Below, piece after piece: positions 33,195-42,728 of a stretch of 64,000 bases of DNA. The notes below the pieces were generated by a model, which saw only the letters and a program-made list of their open reading frames with translations, was not told where the DNA came from and ran no database searches. The translations under genes were made by a program, and so were the position numbers. The number at the start of each line of letters is the position of its first letter. Position 1 is the first letter of the stretch. Source of the stretch: Platanthera guangdongensis (lineage: Eukaryota; Streptophyta; Magnoliopsida; Asparagales; Orchidaceae); the NCBI GenBank assembly GCA_039583875.1, contig CM077159.1:4591371-4655370 (forward strand), read 5' to 3'.

Positions 33195-34850
33195 ATGTCA
33201 GATCATCATTCAGCCGAGAACCTTGCTCAATCAAGTCCCAGAGATGATCCTCTCTGGGAGGCCTTTGAGCAATCTCGTCGTGAGAATGCTCAGCAATTCC
33301 AAGCGATCAACCAAATTCTTGCTGCAATCACCCACCAATTGCAGACTCAGCCTGCAGTAGCTCCAGTTGCTCCAGCTGCTACGCTCAATCCAGCCCCAAT
33401 ATTGGAGCATCAACAAGCTTATCCTCTAGCTTGCCCGACGGTCTATCCTCCTTACACATCAACCTTTCTGCAAGGTATTGCAGCCCCTTTGCGACCTCAA
33501 GACAAAGAGTTTGCAGCTCGCCAAAACTTCTTCCGGGAAGCAGCCCGGGGAAGTCCTGCAAAATTTATCAACTTTCAGGGAAGTCATCCCTACCCTTCAG
33601 CTCCTGCCTTTGCTCCTGCAGCAACTTTTCCCTTTTATCCTCCTGCTTCTTTTGCAGCTGCAGCTTATGCCCCCGTTTATCCTTATATTGCAGGAGAACA
33701 AGAAGAGCCTTCACCGTTTACAGAGAATGCTCGTCATGAACCAACTCCAGCTAACTTCAAAGAGCCCCGGTTGCCGATCTACACTAGAGAAACTGATCCA
33801 GTGAAGTATCTGCAAGCCTTCGAATGAGTCATTGCTCTCAAAACTCGTTCAGATGCCACCAAGTGCAAGCTCCTTATCACAACCTTTGATGGGCAAGTAA
33901 GGGACTGATTCTATGGTATTCATCCTCACTCCATTAGTTCCTTTGCTGATATGTGAAGGGAGTTCTTGCTCAGATTCTCTACCTCAACCAAGAGAAAGGG
34001 CGGTCCAGAAGCCCTCTTTGAGATCAAGCAGCGTGGGAATGAAACTTTGTCTCAGTTCGTTGATCGATTCCAGAGAGAAATATTGGAAATCGAGATTGCT
34101 GACCAAGAAAGGCATCGAGTGGCTCTTATCCACGGTCTTCGTGAAGGGCTTCTCAAATTTGAAGCCAATGTCCGAGCACCGAGAACGTACCAAGAGTTGA
34201 TTGCCTTAGCCAACTCATACATCAGGGGCGAAAAGAGCAACCCAGGCTTCATCTCCAAGCTTACTTCAGAGAAAGATCCTTCTCATAAGCAGCCTCCGAG
34301 ATCTCCTCGGATAGACTTTCCACCTCACTCAAGGAAGGGAAGAACGTTTCAGCGTCATCAATATCCCTTGCAAGACCATGATCGAACTCGAGATCCCTTG
34401 TTGCTACTAGCTCCCTCTCCGCAAACAGCTGCAGTTTATCAACAACAAGATGATGACTTACATGAGTCCGAACTAGATGAATCCATGCTAGAAGTGAGCC
34501 AAGTCATGAAAAATAAGGCTAACTACAAAAGGCCTTATCGACCAGCTGATCAAAGATCCAAAGAATCAGATCCGTATTACGAATTCCACAGAGAGCCAGG
34601 CCACCTGATAGAGATTTGCCGAGCACTCCACCAACTGATGCAAAGGATGCTTCGGCAAGGTAAGATGCGTGACCTATTTCCCAAGGAATATCGCCCTGAT
34701 CCAGCAACCTCAAAGGGCAAAGAAGTGGCAGACATTCCTTACAGCTCAAGAGAGGTGAGCCTAGTCGAAGAGCACCCTCTCCTTGTTGTTAACAACACCA
34801 TTGAAACCTTCGATGCCAATGACGAGGGCGCGCTTGGAAGGCTATTCTGA
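33195..34850 (+). pseudogene. GY gag (Tat-type)
   Basis: A single frame of about 550 codons from ATG 33195, with two TGA stops (33825-33827 and 33906-33908). A Pro/Ala/Gln-rich N-terminal part (33330-33720) precedes the Retrotrans_gag core: LPIYTRETDPVKYLQAFE, then LRFSTSTKRKGGPEALFEIKQ, ETLSQFVDRFQREILEIE and IHGLREGLLKFE. The C-terminal part has DPYYEFHREPGHLIEICRAL and RQGKMRDLF, the zinc-knuckle-related block of Tat gags (C-to-Y change at the first Cys position). Both stops fit CGA-to-TGA. It has no accompanying pol and would depend on an autonomous partner for enzymes. Confidence 0.85.
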
Positions 34851-34903
34851 GCCAGCAAAGGACTTCATAGTTCTTCAAATTTTTTCACAACCGTGACTGG
34901 TTA

Positions 34904-34908
34904 CTCTT
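34904..34908. repeat. Target site duplication of S (CTCTT), left copy
   Basis: CTCTT at 34904-34908 recurs at 47818-47822 just beyond the 3' LTR. The target is a CTCTTA microsatellite-like run that continues to 47834. Confidence 0.93.
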
Positions 34909-35054
34909 TGTTGGGTACATTGGTTTAAATGTACCTGATTTGAAGAAGCCTCACCCTACTCAATGATATACATCAAAATGTATTTGATGTATTTTGAGTT
35001 GCCTTGTGCAGGTTAAGTATTTGCAGGGAAAGATGAAAAGTTTCTAAGTCCATA

Positions 35055-35865
35055 TGTCGACACCCAGAAGGAAAGTGTCGACACTTAAGAAGACTTGTGT
35101 CGACACCCAGGAAAGCAGTGTCGACACTTGGAGTACTTGTGTCGACACCAGGGATGCAGAGTCGACACCAGACAGAAAGTGTCGACACAAGGAGCTGTGT
35201 CGACACTCAATGAAGAAAGTCCAGTGAAGCTGTGTCGACACTTAGAAGTTGTGTCGACACCCAGAGGAACTGTGTCTACATCAGAAAATGTCGACACTTG
35301 GAGGCTGTGTCGACACTCAGCAGAAGACTCAACACATGAAGAAAGTGTCGACATAATGAAGAATGTGTCGACACATAGCAGAAGATTCGATACATGAAGA
35401 AAGTGTCGACACTAGAAGGCTGTGTCGACACTCAGCAAAGTTCAACGAAAATTCTAAGTACAAGTGTCGACACAAAGGAGATGTGTCGACACTCAGCAAA
35501 AGTCTCAACAGAAGAAGAATGTGTCGGGACAAGGAGCTGTGTCGACACTCAGCAAGTATCAACACAGAAGGCATGTGTCGACACCAAGAAGATGTGTCGA
35601 CACTGAACAAAGTTCAACACATGAAGATGTGTCGACACAAAGGAGATGTGTCGACACTTACAAGAATTCAACAAAGTACTGAAGAACAAGTAGTTGTGTC
35701 GACACACAATATCAGTGTCGACACATGATGAAGAAGCTGTGTTGAGAAGTAATTTCTACAACACAAGGAGTTGTGTCGACACCTTGAAGGCTAGTGTCGA
35801 CACTTAGTCAACTTGTGTCGACACTTGGTCTATAAGTGTCGACACTTAAAGACAGACTGTCTCGA
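35055..35865. repeat. S U3 array of GTGTCGACAC palindromes (5' LTR)
   Basis: About two dozen copies of the 10-bp palindrome GTGTCGACAC, usually as TGTGTCGACACT, spaced 10-40 bp by A/G-rich linkers such as CAGCAGAAG and AAGGAG. Decayed copies (TGTCTACA, TGTCGGGAC) are few. The 3' LTR counterpart is 45863-46735. Open frames rich in Cys-Arg-His and Val-Ser-Thr here are just this repeat translated. Confidence 0.93.
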
Positions 35866-36002
35866 CACTTTCAGACAGTTACAGTTATTTCAAGAACTGA
35901 CTGGATGACATGACAGCTGCCATTCCAGCCGGTCTACTGTACCTGTCAGAGTTGTCAGAAAGCTGTTAGGAACCGGATCAGCCGGTCACCATGAAGAAGG
36001 CC

Positions 36003-36010
36003 TATAAATA
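36003..36010 (+). promoter_or_regulatory. S LTR TATA box
   Basis: TATAAATA within the palindromic GGCCTATAAATAGGC, about 140 bp downstream of the array. Conserved at 46871 in the 3' LTR. Confidence 0.7.
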
Positions 36011-36436
36011 GGCTTATACTGACAACAGAAACAGATGATCAATACATCTAAGAAGATCAATCAACAAGAGAAACACAGAAGAAGATCTAGCTATTCATTG
36101 AAGAATCAAGTGAAGATCTAAGAAGTTGGAGAGAGAGAGCTCCATCCAAGAAGACAGCCGTTGGAACCAGGCTGTGAAGAAGGGTTCAGACCTAGTTCTG
36201 AATCTTAAGTTGTAGTGATTGAAGATCAGCTGCAGAGAATCAATCCTATTGTGTTCTACATTCAAGAAGCTTTGAAGAAAGCCAAGTGAGATTGATCTCA
36301 GCAGAGTTCTTCCAAGAACTCATCAAGAACCTATCAACTCATCTCTCTATTCAGAGTTGTAGGTATATACACTTTGTATTCTTATTTTCTTGTAGGATCC
36401 TTAGGGATTTGAGTTTGTAAGCCTGTAATTATAAAG

Positions 36437-36530
36437 GCTGAGTGTAGGCCTGTTGTGCCTGAGTGTAGGCCTGTTATGGCTGAGTGTAGGCCTGTTGTGG
36501 CTGAGTGTAGGCATGTTGTGGCTGAGTGTA
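36437..36530. repeat. S LTR 21-bp minisatellite
   Basis: Unit GCTGAGTGTAGGCCTGTTGTG, about four and a half copies at exact 21-bp period. The 3' LTR has about seven copies at 47306-47455. Translated, it gives a repetitive WLSVGLL peptide, which is not evidence of a gene. Confidence 0.9.
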
Positions 36531-36853
36531 GGCTTTGTGAAGAAGCTGAGTGTAGGTCTTTGGAGAAGACTGAGTTGTAGGGCCTTGGGCCAGAGCTGTA
36601 GGAACCTGTTTTGGGGTTCTGAGTGTATGATCTGAGGATCTGAGATAGTGGAGGAGTTTGGCCAAATCTAGTACGCTATTAGATAGGCGAAGGGGGAAAG
36701 TGGATGTACCCAAACCTTGGGGAACCACTATAAATTTGTGTGTTCACTGTGTGCTTGATTGATTGCTGTGATTGTTGATTGACTGCTGTGTAGAATAAGT
36801 TACAAATCTGTGATATAATCTGCAATCTGCCTAAAAGTTTTAAAAAGATTAAG

Positions 36854-36886
36854 TCACCTATTCATCCCCCCCCCCCCTCTAGGTGA
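36854..36886 (+). promoter_or_regulatory. S terminal poly-C stem-loop
   Basis: TCACCTA (36854-36860) pairs with TAGGTGA (36880-36886) around a loop of TTCAT and twelve Cs; the structure ends 19 bases before the LTR end. It is repeated at 47765-47798 in the 3' LTR. Confidence 0.75.
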
Positions 36887-36907
36887 TTAGGTACAATTTC
36901 TTTCAAG

Positions 36908-36919
36908 TGTTATTAGAGC
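36908..36919 (+). other. S primer binding site (decayed initiator-Met type)
   Basis: TGTTATTAGAGC, two bases past the LTR, differs from TGGTATCAGAGC at two positions. Confidence 0.8.
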
Positions 36920-37047
36920 CAGGTTACTAAAAAAAAGGACTTAACTGTCTGAGTAAATCCTGTTGGCAGATTCAGTATAAGTAAATTGCAGAATCAAGAA
37001 AATCAAGAAACATGGGTTCAACATAAAATCATAAGGAACTTGGATCC

Positions 37048-39048
37048 ATGAAGTTGCCCATTTGCAGAAAAGAAATTTTTGGCATCTGGAAGGAAAGGGT
37101 GAGACTGTTTATGCAAGCCTCAGACCCTAGAATTTATATCACAGTTAAAGAAGCGCCATATGTGCCTATGAAGGTTTCAGTTTTGGATGCAAATCAGAGA
37201 ACACCTAAGGACTTCTCTGAAATGACAAAAGATGAGATAATTCTAGCCACAATGGACAAAAGGGCTCAGAATATCATAGTGAGTGTCATAGATGATGCTA
37301 CCTTTCAGAATTTGATACACTGTAAGATATCTAAGGAGATGTGGGATACCTTGATAGTGTATATGGAAGGTTCAGAAGAGGTGAGACAGGACAGAAAGTC
37401 ATTGTTAAACTAGGAATATGAAAGTTTCAGGCAAGGTAAGGCTGATAGCATAACTGAATGCTATAAGAAGTTCTATAGGATTGTGAATGAGCTAATGTCC
37501 TATGGAAGAGAATTCAGTAATTATGAACTAAATGATAAGTTCTTGAGGTCTCTAACAAATGATTGGGACACCAAGATCTGTGCCATTAGGGAAATGACAA
37601 AGTTAGCAGATATCCCTCCTCCAACACTATTTGGAAAACTACTTTCCTATGAGATGCAGTTGATGGTGAGGAAAGAAGAGGAGAAGTATACCAGGATTGA
37701 GAATAAAGAAAGAACAGTGGCATTCAAGACAGAAGCCACCAGAAAATATAGAAGTAAGTCACCATCTCCACCTCCAAAGATAGCTGAGACTGAGCCAGAT
37801 GAGTCAGCAAGCAAAAAGTCTGAAAGCAGTGAGAGTGATGAGGACTTTGCAGCATTCACAAGACACTTTCAGAAGTTTCTAAAGAAGAAACAGTGGAGGA
37901 CAAAGCCATCCACATTACAGGGTAAAGATGACTATTATCAGAACAAAAAGTCATCAAAGAAAGACAGGAGGAAGACCAAGTCAAGCAAAGCAACTTTATC
38001 AAAAATTGTTTGCTATTGCTGTAACAGACAAGGACATGTTATTGCTGACTATCCTGAGAAAAGGAAAGAGTCTAATGATAAGAAAAAGACTCAATTCAAG
38101 GTCAAGAAGGAAAGGTCTTTTGTTGCCAAGAAAGATAAAAGCCTGTCAGACATATCTTCTTCAGAAACTGAGTCAGAAGCTGAAGCATACATAGGTCTGT
38201 TTTCTGAGGAAGAAGAAGAAGAGTTCATCCAGATCATGAATTCTATATATGAGCAAGAGGACATCCAGTGCAAAGGACTGATGGCCTTAACAGAAGATGA
38301 CAAAATCCAGGAGCAGCCTGGACCTAGTAAGGTACAAAATTATTCTTTAAGTTCAATTTCTTGTGCTAGTTCAGAATCAGATTCATCATCATCAAGTGAT
38401 GAGAGTGCATCTGAGTCTGAAGAGAATATTCATCAGTTGATTGATGAATATAGAGTTCTGTTGCAAGCATTTAAGAAAAGCAAATCCTTGGCCAAGAGTC
38501 AGGCTAAGGAGATTGCAAGTCTCAAAGTGGCTGCAACAGATTATGAGAAGTTGTTTGATCAAAAACTTAATGAGATAGCCAGACTGAAAAACATAACTGT
38601 TATTCAGATGGGGACTATAACTTTTAAGAATGATCAAATCAGAAAGCTGGAGATTAATCTTCAGAAGGAGAGAGACATTGTTGCTAGGTTTTCTAAGCCT
38701 AAGTCTGTTCTACCCTTAATTGATGAATTTGTTCATCAAAAAGGTAAAACTGGATTAGGGTTTACTAAACCAGCTAGGACTATTCAGTCCAAGTCTAAGG
38801 GCAAAGCCCCAGCTCTCAAGAAGCCAGTTGTAGTTAAAACAGCTAGGAATGTACCTAAGCAAAGGTACAATAGGTTTGAGTGCTGGTGCTGTGGCAAGGT
38901 AGGCCACTATGACATAGACTGTTGGCACAATTCTAGTGCCAAGTTGAGTAGCAAACTGCCTGTTGGAAAACCTGCAGGTAGCTTTGTAAAGAGGCAAACT
39001 AACCAGCACCAAGGACCCAAGAATTCTTTAGGTTCTAAGGTCAACTAA
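37048..39048 (+). pseudogene. S gag (single internal stop)
   Basis: The frame opens at ATG 37048; an in-frame ATG at 37012 is followed at once by TAA 37024, so the original start may be 37012. One TAG at 37411-37413 interrupts otherwise continuous coding of about 665 codons. The order is: UBN2-like core (FGIWKERVRLFMQASDPRIY to about 37620); Ser/Glu linker; knuckle 1 CYCCNRQGHVIADY (38011-38052, last Cys replaced by Tyr); acidic and serine-rich stretches (38150-38420); coiled coil (38430-38690); and knuckle 2 CWCCGKVGHYDIDC (38881-38922, intact). It ends at TAA 39046-39048 in the same frame as pol. Structural and RNA-packaging protein. Confidence 0.92.
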
Positions 39049-39066
39049 TCTGTTTTACAGGTAAGT
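39046..39066 (+). promoter_or_regulatory. S gag-pol junction: in-frame TAA plus splice-like tract
   Basis: TAA is followed by TCTGTTTTACAG and GTAAGT: a pyrimidine-rich CAG acceptor-like site abutting a consensus donor-like GTAAGT, keeping the frame into protease. The corresponding tracts occur in A, C, D and E. Whether it is used for splicing, for readthrough context, or neither is inference. Confidence 0.6.
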
Positions 39067-42000
39067 CCAAGTGGCCATGCCCCAATATGGTACTTGGACA
39101 GTGGATGTTCCAGACACATGACTGGAACTAAGGGATTGTTAAAGGACTACACACCAATCAAGGATGGTCCTAAAATCACCTTCGGTGGTTCTGAAAAAGG
39201 AATCATCAAGGGTTTTGGTAACATTTCTAGCACCCATATTACTATTACTCAAGTGGCTTATGTTAAAGGTTTGAAACATAACCTTATTAGTATAAGTCAA
39301 TTGAGTGATGTAGGATATGACATCTCATTTGTCAAAGATGGTTGTCATATCAGGAGGTCAATTGATCAAGAGATCATTTTGACAGGTTATAGAAAGAGGA
39401 ATGTCTATTGCCTAGACATTATGTGTGAGACCAATGGTTCTCTAGTGTGTTTTGTAGCTGATGAGAAAGTCTCTCATTGTGTCGAATGGCACAAGAGGCT
39501 AGCCCATCTCAACTACAAGATAATTGGCAAACTCTATAGCAAAGAGTTAGTGAGGAATGGTCCTCAAGTTAAGTTTATTAAAGATGGAATATGCTCAGCT
39601 TCTCAAAAGGGCAAGCAGATTAGATCCACCTTTAGTAGCATTGAAATCAAAAATGCTGTGAGGTGTTTATACCTCTTGCATATGGATCTCTTTGGTCCTA
39701 TGCCAGTTCACAGCCTAGGTAGGAAGGTCTATACCTTTGTGGTTGTAGATGACTACTCAAGGTTTTCCTGGGTGTTCTTTCTTAGACAGAAATCTGAAAC
39801 ACCTAGTATCTTCTATAGCTTTGTCAAACAAATTCAGAATGAACTAGACAGTACAATGGTCAAGATAAGAAGTGACCATAGTACTGAATTCCAGTCTGAT
39901 AGCATGACAAAACTATGTGAAGAATTTGGGATATTTCAGGAATTTTCTTCACCTAGAACACCTCAGCAAAATGGCATTGCTGAGAGGAAAAATAGAACCT
40001 TGATTGAGGCTGGTAGAACCCTATTAAGTGACACATCTCTCCCGAAATATTTCTGGGCTGAGGCAGTTAATACTGCATGCCATGTAATTAATAGGGCTAC
40101 CATTACTAAAAGCCACAATAAGACCCCCTATGAGATTGTGAAAGGCAGAAAACCAAACCTGTCCTATTTCAGGATCTTTGGTTGTAAATGCTTTATACTT
40201 AACAATGGAAAGTCTTACTTGACTAAGTTTGCTTCCAAGTCCCAAGAGGGAATTTTTGTTGGGTACAGCAACAATAGTAAGGCTTATAGAGTCTACAACT
40301 TGTTTACTCAAGTTGTAGAAGCGTCTGTACATGTAGTATTTGATGAAACTAGACTTATTAACAATGAGTTGTCTAGTAGTATTTGCAGCTCCACAGGTGT
40401 GACTGAGAAGATGGACAAGCTCACTATAGAAGAAGGACCTACTACAAGACAGCAAGTAGAAGATAGTGGTTGTTGTCCAGGGGGAGTACTACATGTACCT
40501 AATGTAGAAGAAGACCTAGGAGTGCAGCAAGTTGAAGAAGCTGAAGGAGTTCAACCTGAAGCCAGGATGCCTCCAGCTAACAGGCATCTAAGAGATCATC
40601 CAGCAGAGCAATCATTGGTGATCTAAGACAAGGGGTACAAATAAGGAGCAAAACTCTGAGTGCAGCACTCTACTCCAGTTTTCTATCCCAAGTAGAGCCA
40701 AAGAAGTTTGAATAAGCCATCCTAGATCCTCATTGGATTGAGGCAATGCAAGAAGAGCTGAATTAGTTCAAGAGATGCAAAGTCTGGGAGCTTGTTCCTA
40801 AACCAAAAGACCACAATATAATTGGAACCAAGTGGATCTTTAGGAACAAGATGGATGAACATGGAGTGATTGTCAAGAACAAAGCAAGATTGGTTGCTAA
40901 AGGATATAGGCAGGAAGAAGGTATTGACTTTGATCAAACCTTTGCTCCAGTAGCCAGACTGGAAGCCATAAGGATGTTCCTGGCCTATGCAACCTTTCAA
41001 GGATTTAAAGTTTACCAAATGGATGTAAAGTCAGCCTTTCTGAATGGTAATCTAAAAGAGGAAGTCTATGTGGAACAGCCATCAGGTTTTGTTGATTCAA
41101 CTCAACCTAATTATGTCTATAGACTTAGGAAAGCTTTGTATGGGTTAAAACAAGCCCCCAGGGCTTGGTATGAAACCCTGTCTAGTTTCCTCATTGAGAA
41201 TAAATTCACAAGGGGGAAAATAGACAAGACTCTATTCCTTAGGGAATCAAGAGGCAAGATCATACTAGTCCAAATATATGTAGATGACATCATATTTGGG
41301 TCTACTGAAAGTAGTCTTTGCAAAAATTTTGCAAAACTAATGCAAGGACAATTTGAGATGAGCCGTATGGGGGAACTTAAGTTCTTCTTGGGTCTCCAAG
41401 TTAGACAGACTGAGAATGGTTTATCCATATACCAGTCTAAGTTCACCCTAAAACTGATAAGGAAGTATGGTATGGATTCTTCCAGTACCATGAAGACTCC
41501 TATGGGGTCAAGTATGTCTCTTAGCAAAGATGATGCAGGGAAACCTGCAGATGAGACTTTGTATAGAGGGATAGTTGGCTCCCTACTCTATTTAACTGCA
41601 AGTAGACCAGATATCATGTATGCTACATGTGTCTGTGCTAGGTACCAAGCATGCCCTAAAGAGTCTCATTTGACAGCAGTCAAAAGAATACTGAGATATC
41701 TTAAGGGCACTCCTTATCTAGGTCTTTGGTACCCTAGGAATGGAGACTTTGAACTAACAGGTTATTCAGATGCAGATTTTGCAGGCTGCAAAGAAGACAG
41801 AAAAAGTACAACTGGAACCTGTCAATTCCTAGGTGGATGACTGATTTCATGGAGTAGCAAGAAGCAAACAAGTGTGGCTATCTCCACAGCAGAATCAGAA
41901 TATGTGACTGCAGTAAGTTGTTGTGCTCAACTTCTCTGGATACAACATCAGCTTGAGGATTATAGTATTCAAGTAAGTAGAACACCACTGTTTTGTGATT

Positions 42001-42221
42001 CTACTAGTGCTATATCTATTGCTAACAATCCTGTTTCCCATAGTAGAACTAAACATATTGAGATAAAATATTGTTTTCTAAGGGAACATGTAGAAAAAGA
42101 AGATATTTCACTTGAATATATTAATACAGATAATCAACTAGCTGACATGTATACTAAGCCCATAGAAGAAACAAAGTTCAATAGGTTTAAAATTGAACTA
42201 GTTATGATAAACTTAGAATAA
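39049..42221 (+). pseudogene. S pol: protease, integrase, RT, RNase H
   Basis: In frame with gag: protease WYLDSGCSRHMT (39088-39123); GAG-pre-integrase HNLISISQLSDVGY and WHKRLAHLN, with the zinc Cys pair reduced to one (ICSASQKGK); integrase core with catalytic Asp codons at 39748 and 39874 and Glu at 39982, giving the D..D-35-E spacing. A one-base loss near 40609 shifts frame. RT follows: [33 protein letters not shown], and the intact YVDD palm motif at 41277-41288. RNase H has [14 protein letters not shown] and AISTAESEYV, ending at TAA 42219-42221. Internal stops: 40713, 40764 and 41838. Otherwise well preserved. Confidence 0.93.
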
Positions 42222-42728
42222 GTTTACAGAAATGGCTAAGTAAAATAGTGTCGACACACATAGTTGTCTGTGTCGACACAGAAAAATGGTGTCGACACTT
42301 CAGGGAAAAGGTGTCAACACATCTAGGAAGTTGGTGTCGACACTTCAGAAAAATAGTGTCGACACATATAGGATAGGTGTCGACACATCCAAGGTGGTGT
42401 CAACACTTAGACTTTATGCAGAATTAGTGAAGTAAAGTCTCGACTAAGTGTCGAGCTAAGTGGTGTCGACACATAATCAAGTGTCGACACATACATTCTG
42501 TCGACTATACTTGTGTCGACACATAGTTGTCGAGACATTATAAGTCTGTGTCGACACTTTTCAACAGTGTCGACACAATTTGAGTTTGTTGACGCGCCCT
42601 TTCATCTTCAAACCTAGAAAGGTATAAATAGGATTTCACCATTGTTTGTCGACACATTCTCTAAAGTTTCGAGACCAAACTTGTGTGTCGACACCTCTCT
42701 TCTCTCAATTCAAATTCTTCAAACCCTA
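42222..42728 (+). promoter_or_regulatory. S pol-env intergenic region: GTGTCGACAC array and TATA box
   Basis: About 500 bp with no ORF. Eleven exact GTGTCGACAC copies by hand count lie between 42248 and 42576, with decayed GTGTCAACAC between, then TATAAATAGG at 42623-42632, two further TGTCGACAC copies, and a C/T/A-rich leader (CTCTCTTCTCTCAATTC) to the ATG at 42729. The arrangement repeats that of the LTR U3: palindrome array, then the same TATAAATAGG. I infer an internal promoter for the env-like ORF. Confidence 0.65.

Larger units (their letters stand above)
34909..36905 (+). repeat. S 5' LTR
   Basis: 1997 bp, TGTTGGGTAC to TTTCTTTCA. In order it holds the GTGTCGACAC array (35055-35865), a TATAAATA box at 36003, an A-rich leader, a 21-bp minisatellite (36437-36530), and the terminal poly-C stem-loop. 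It is 104 bp shorter than the 3' LTR: two fewer minisatellite units and one fewer array segment of about 62 bp. Confidence 0.94.

Noticed and set aside
35095..35728. Cys-Arg-His-rich open frames on both strands, resembling zinc-binding peptides
   Set aside because: They are translations of the GTGTCGACAC array; the palindrome gives the same Cys-Arg-His and Val-Asp-Thr words on both strands.
35055..35865. CRISPR-like array (many copies of a short palindromic repeat)
   Set aside because: Spacer lengths are irregular and low-complexity, the repeat is only 10 bp, it lies in an LTR of a plant element, and no Cas genes are present.
36453..36635. Hydrophobic repetitive peptide (Leu-Trp-Leu-Ser-Val-Gly repeats), also at 47321-47545
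   Set aside because: This is the 21-bp minisatellite in the LTR; 21 is divisible by three, so it stays open by chance.
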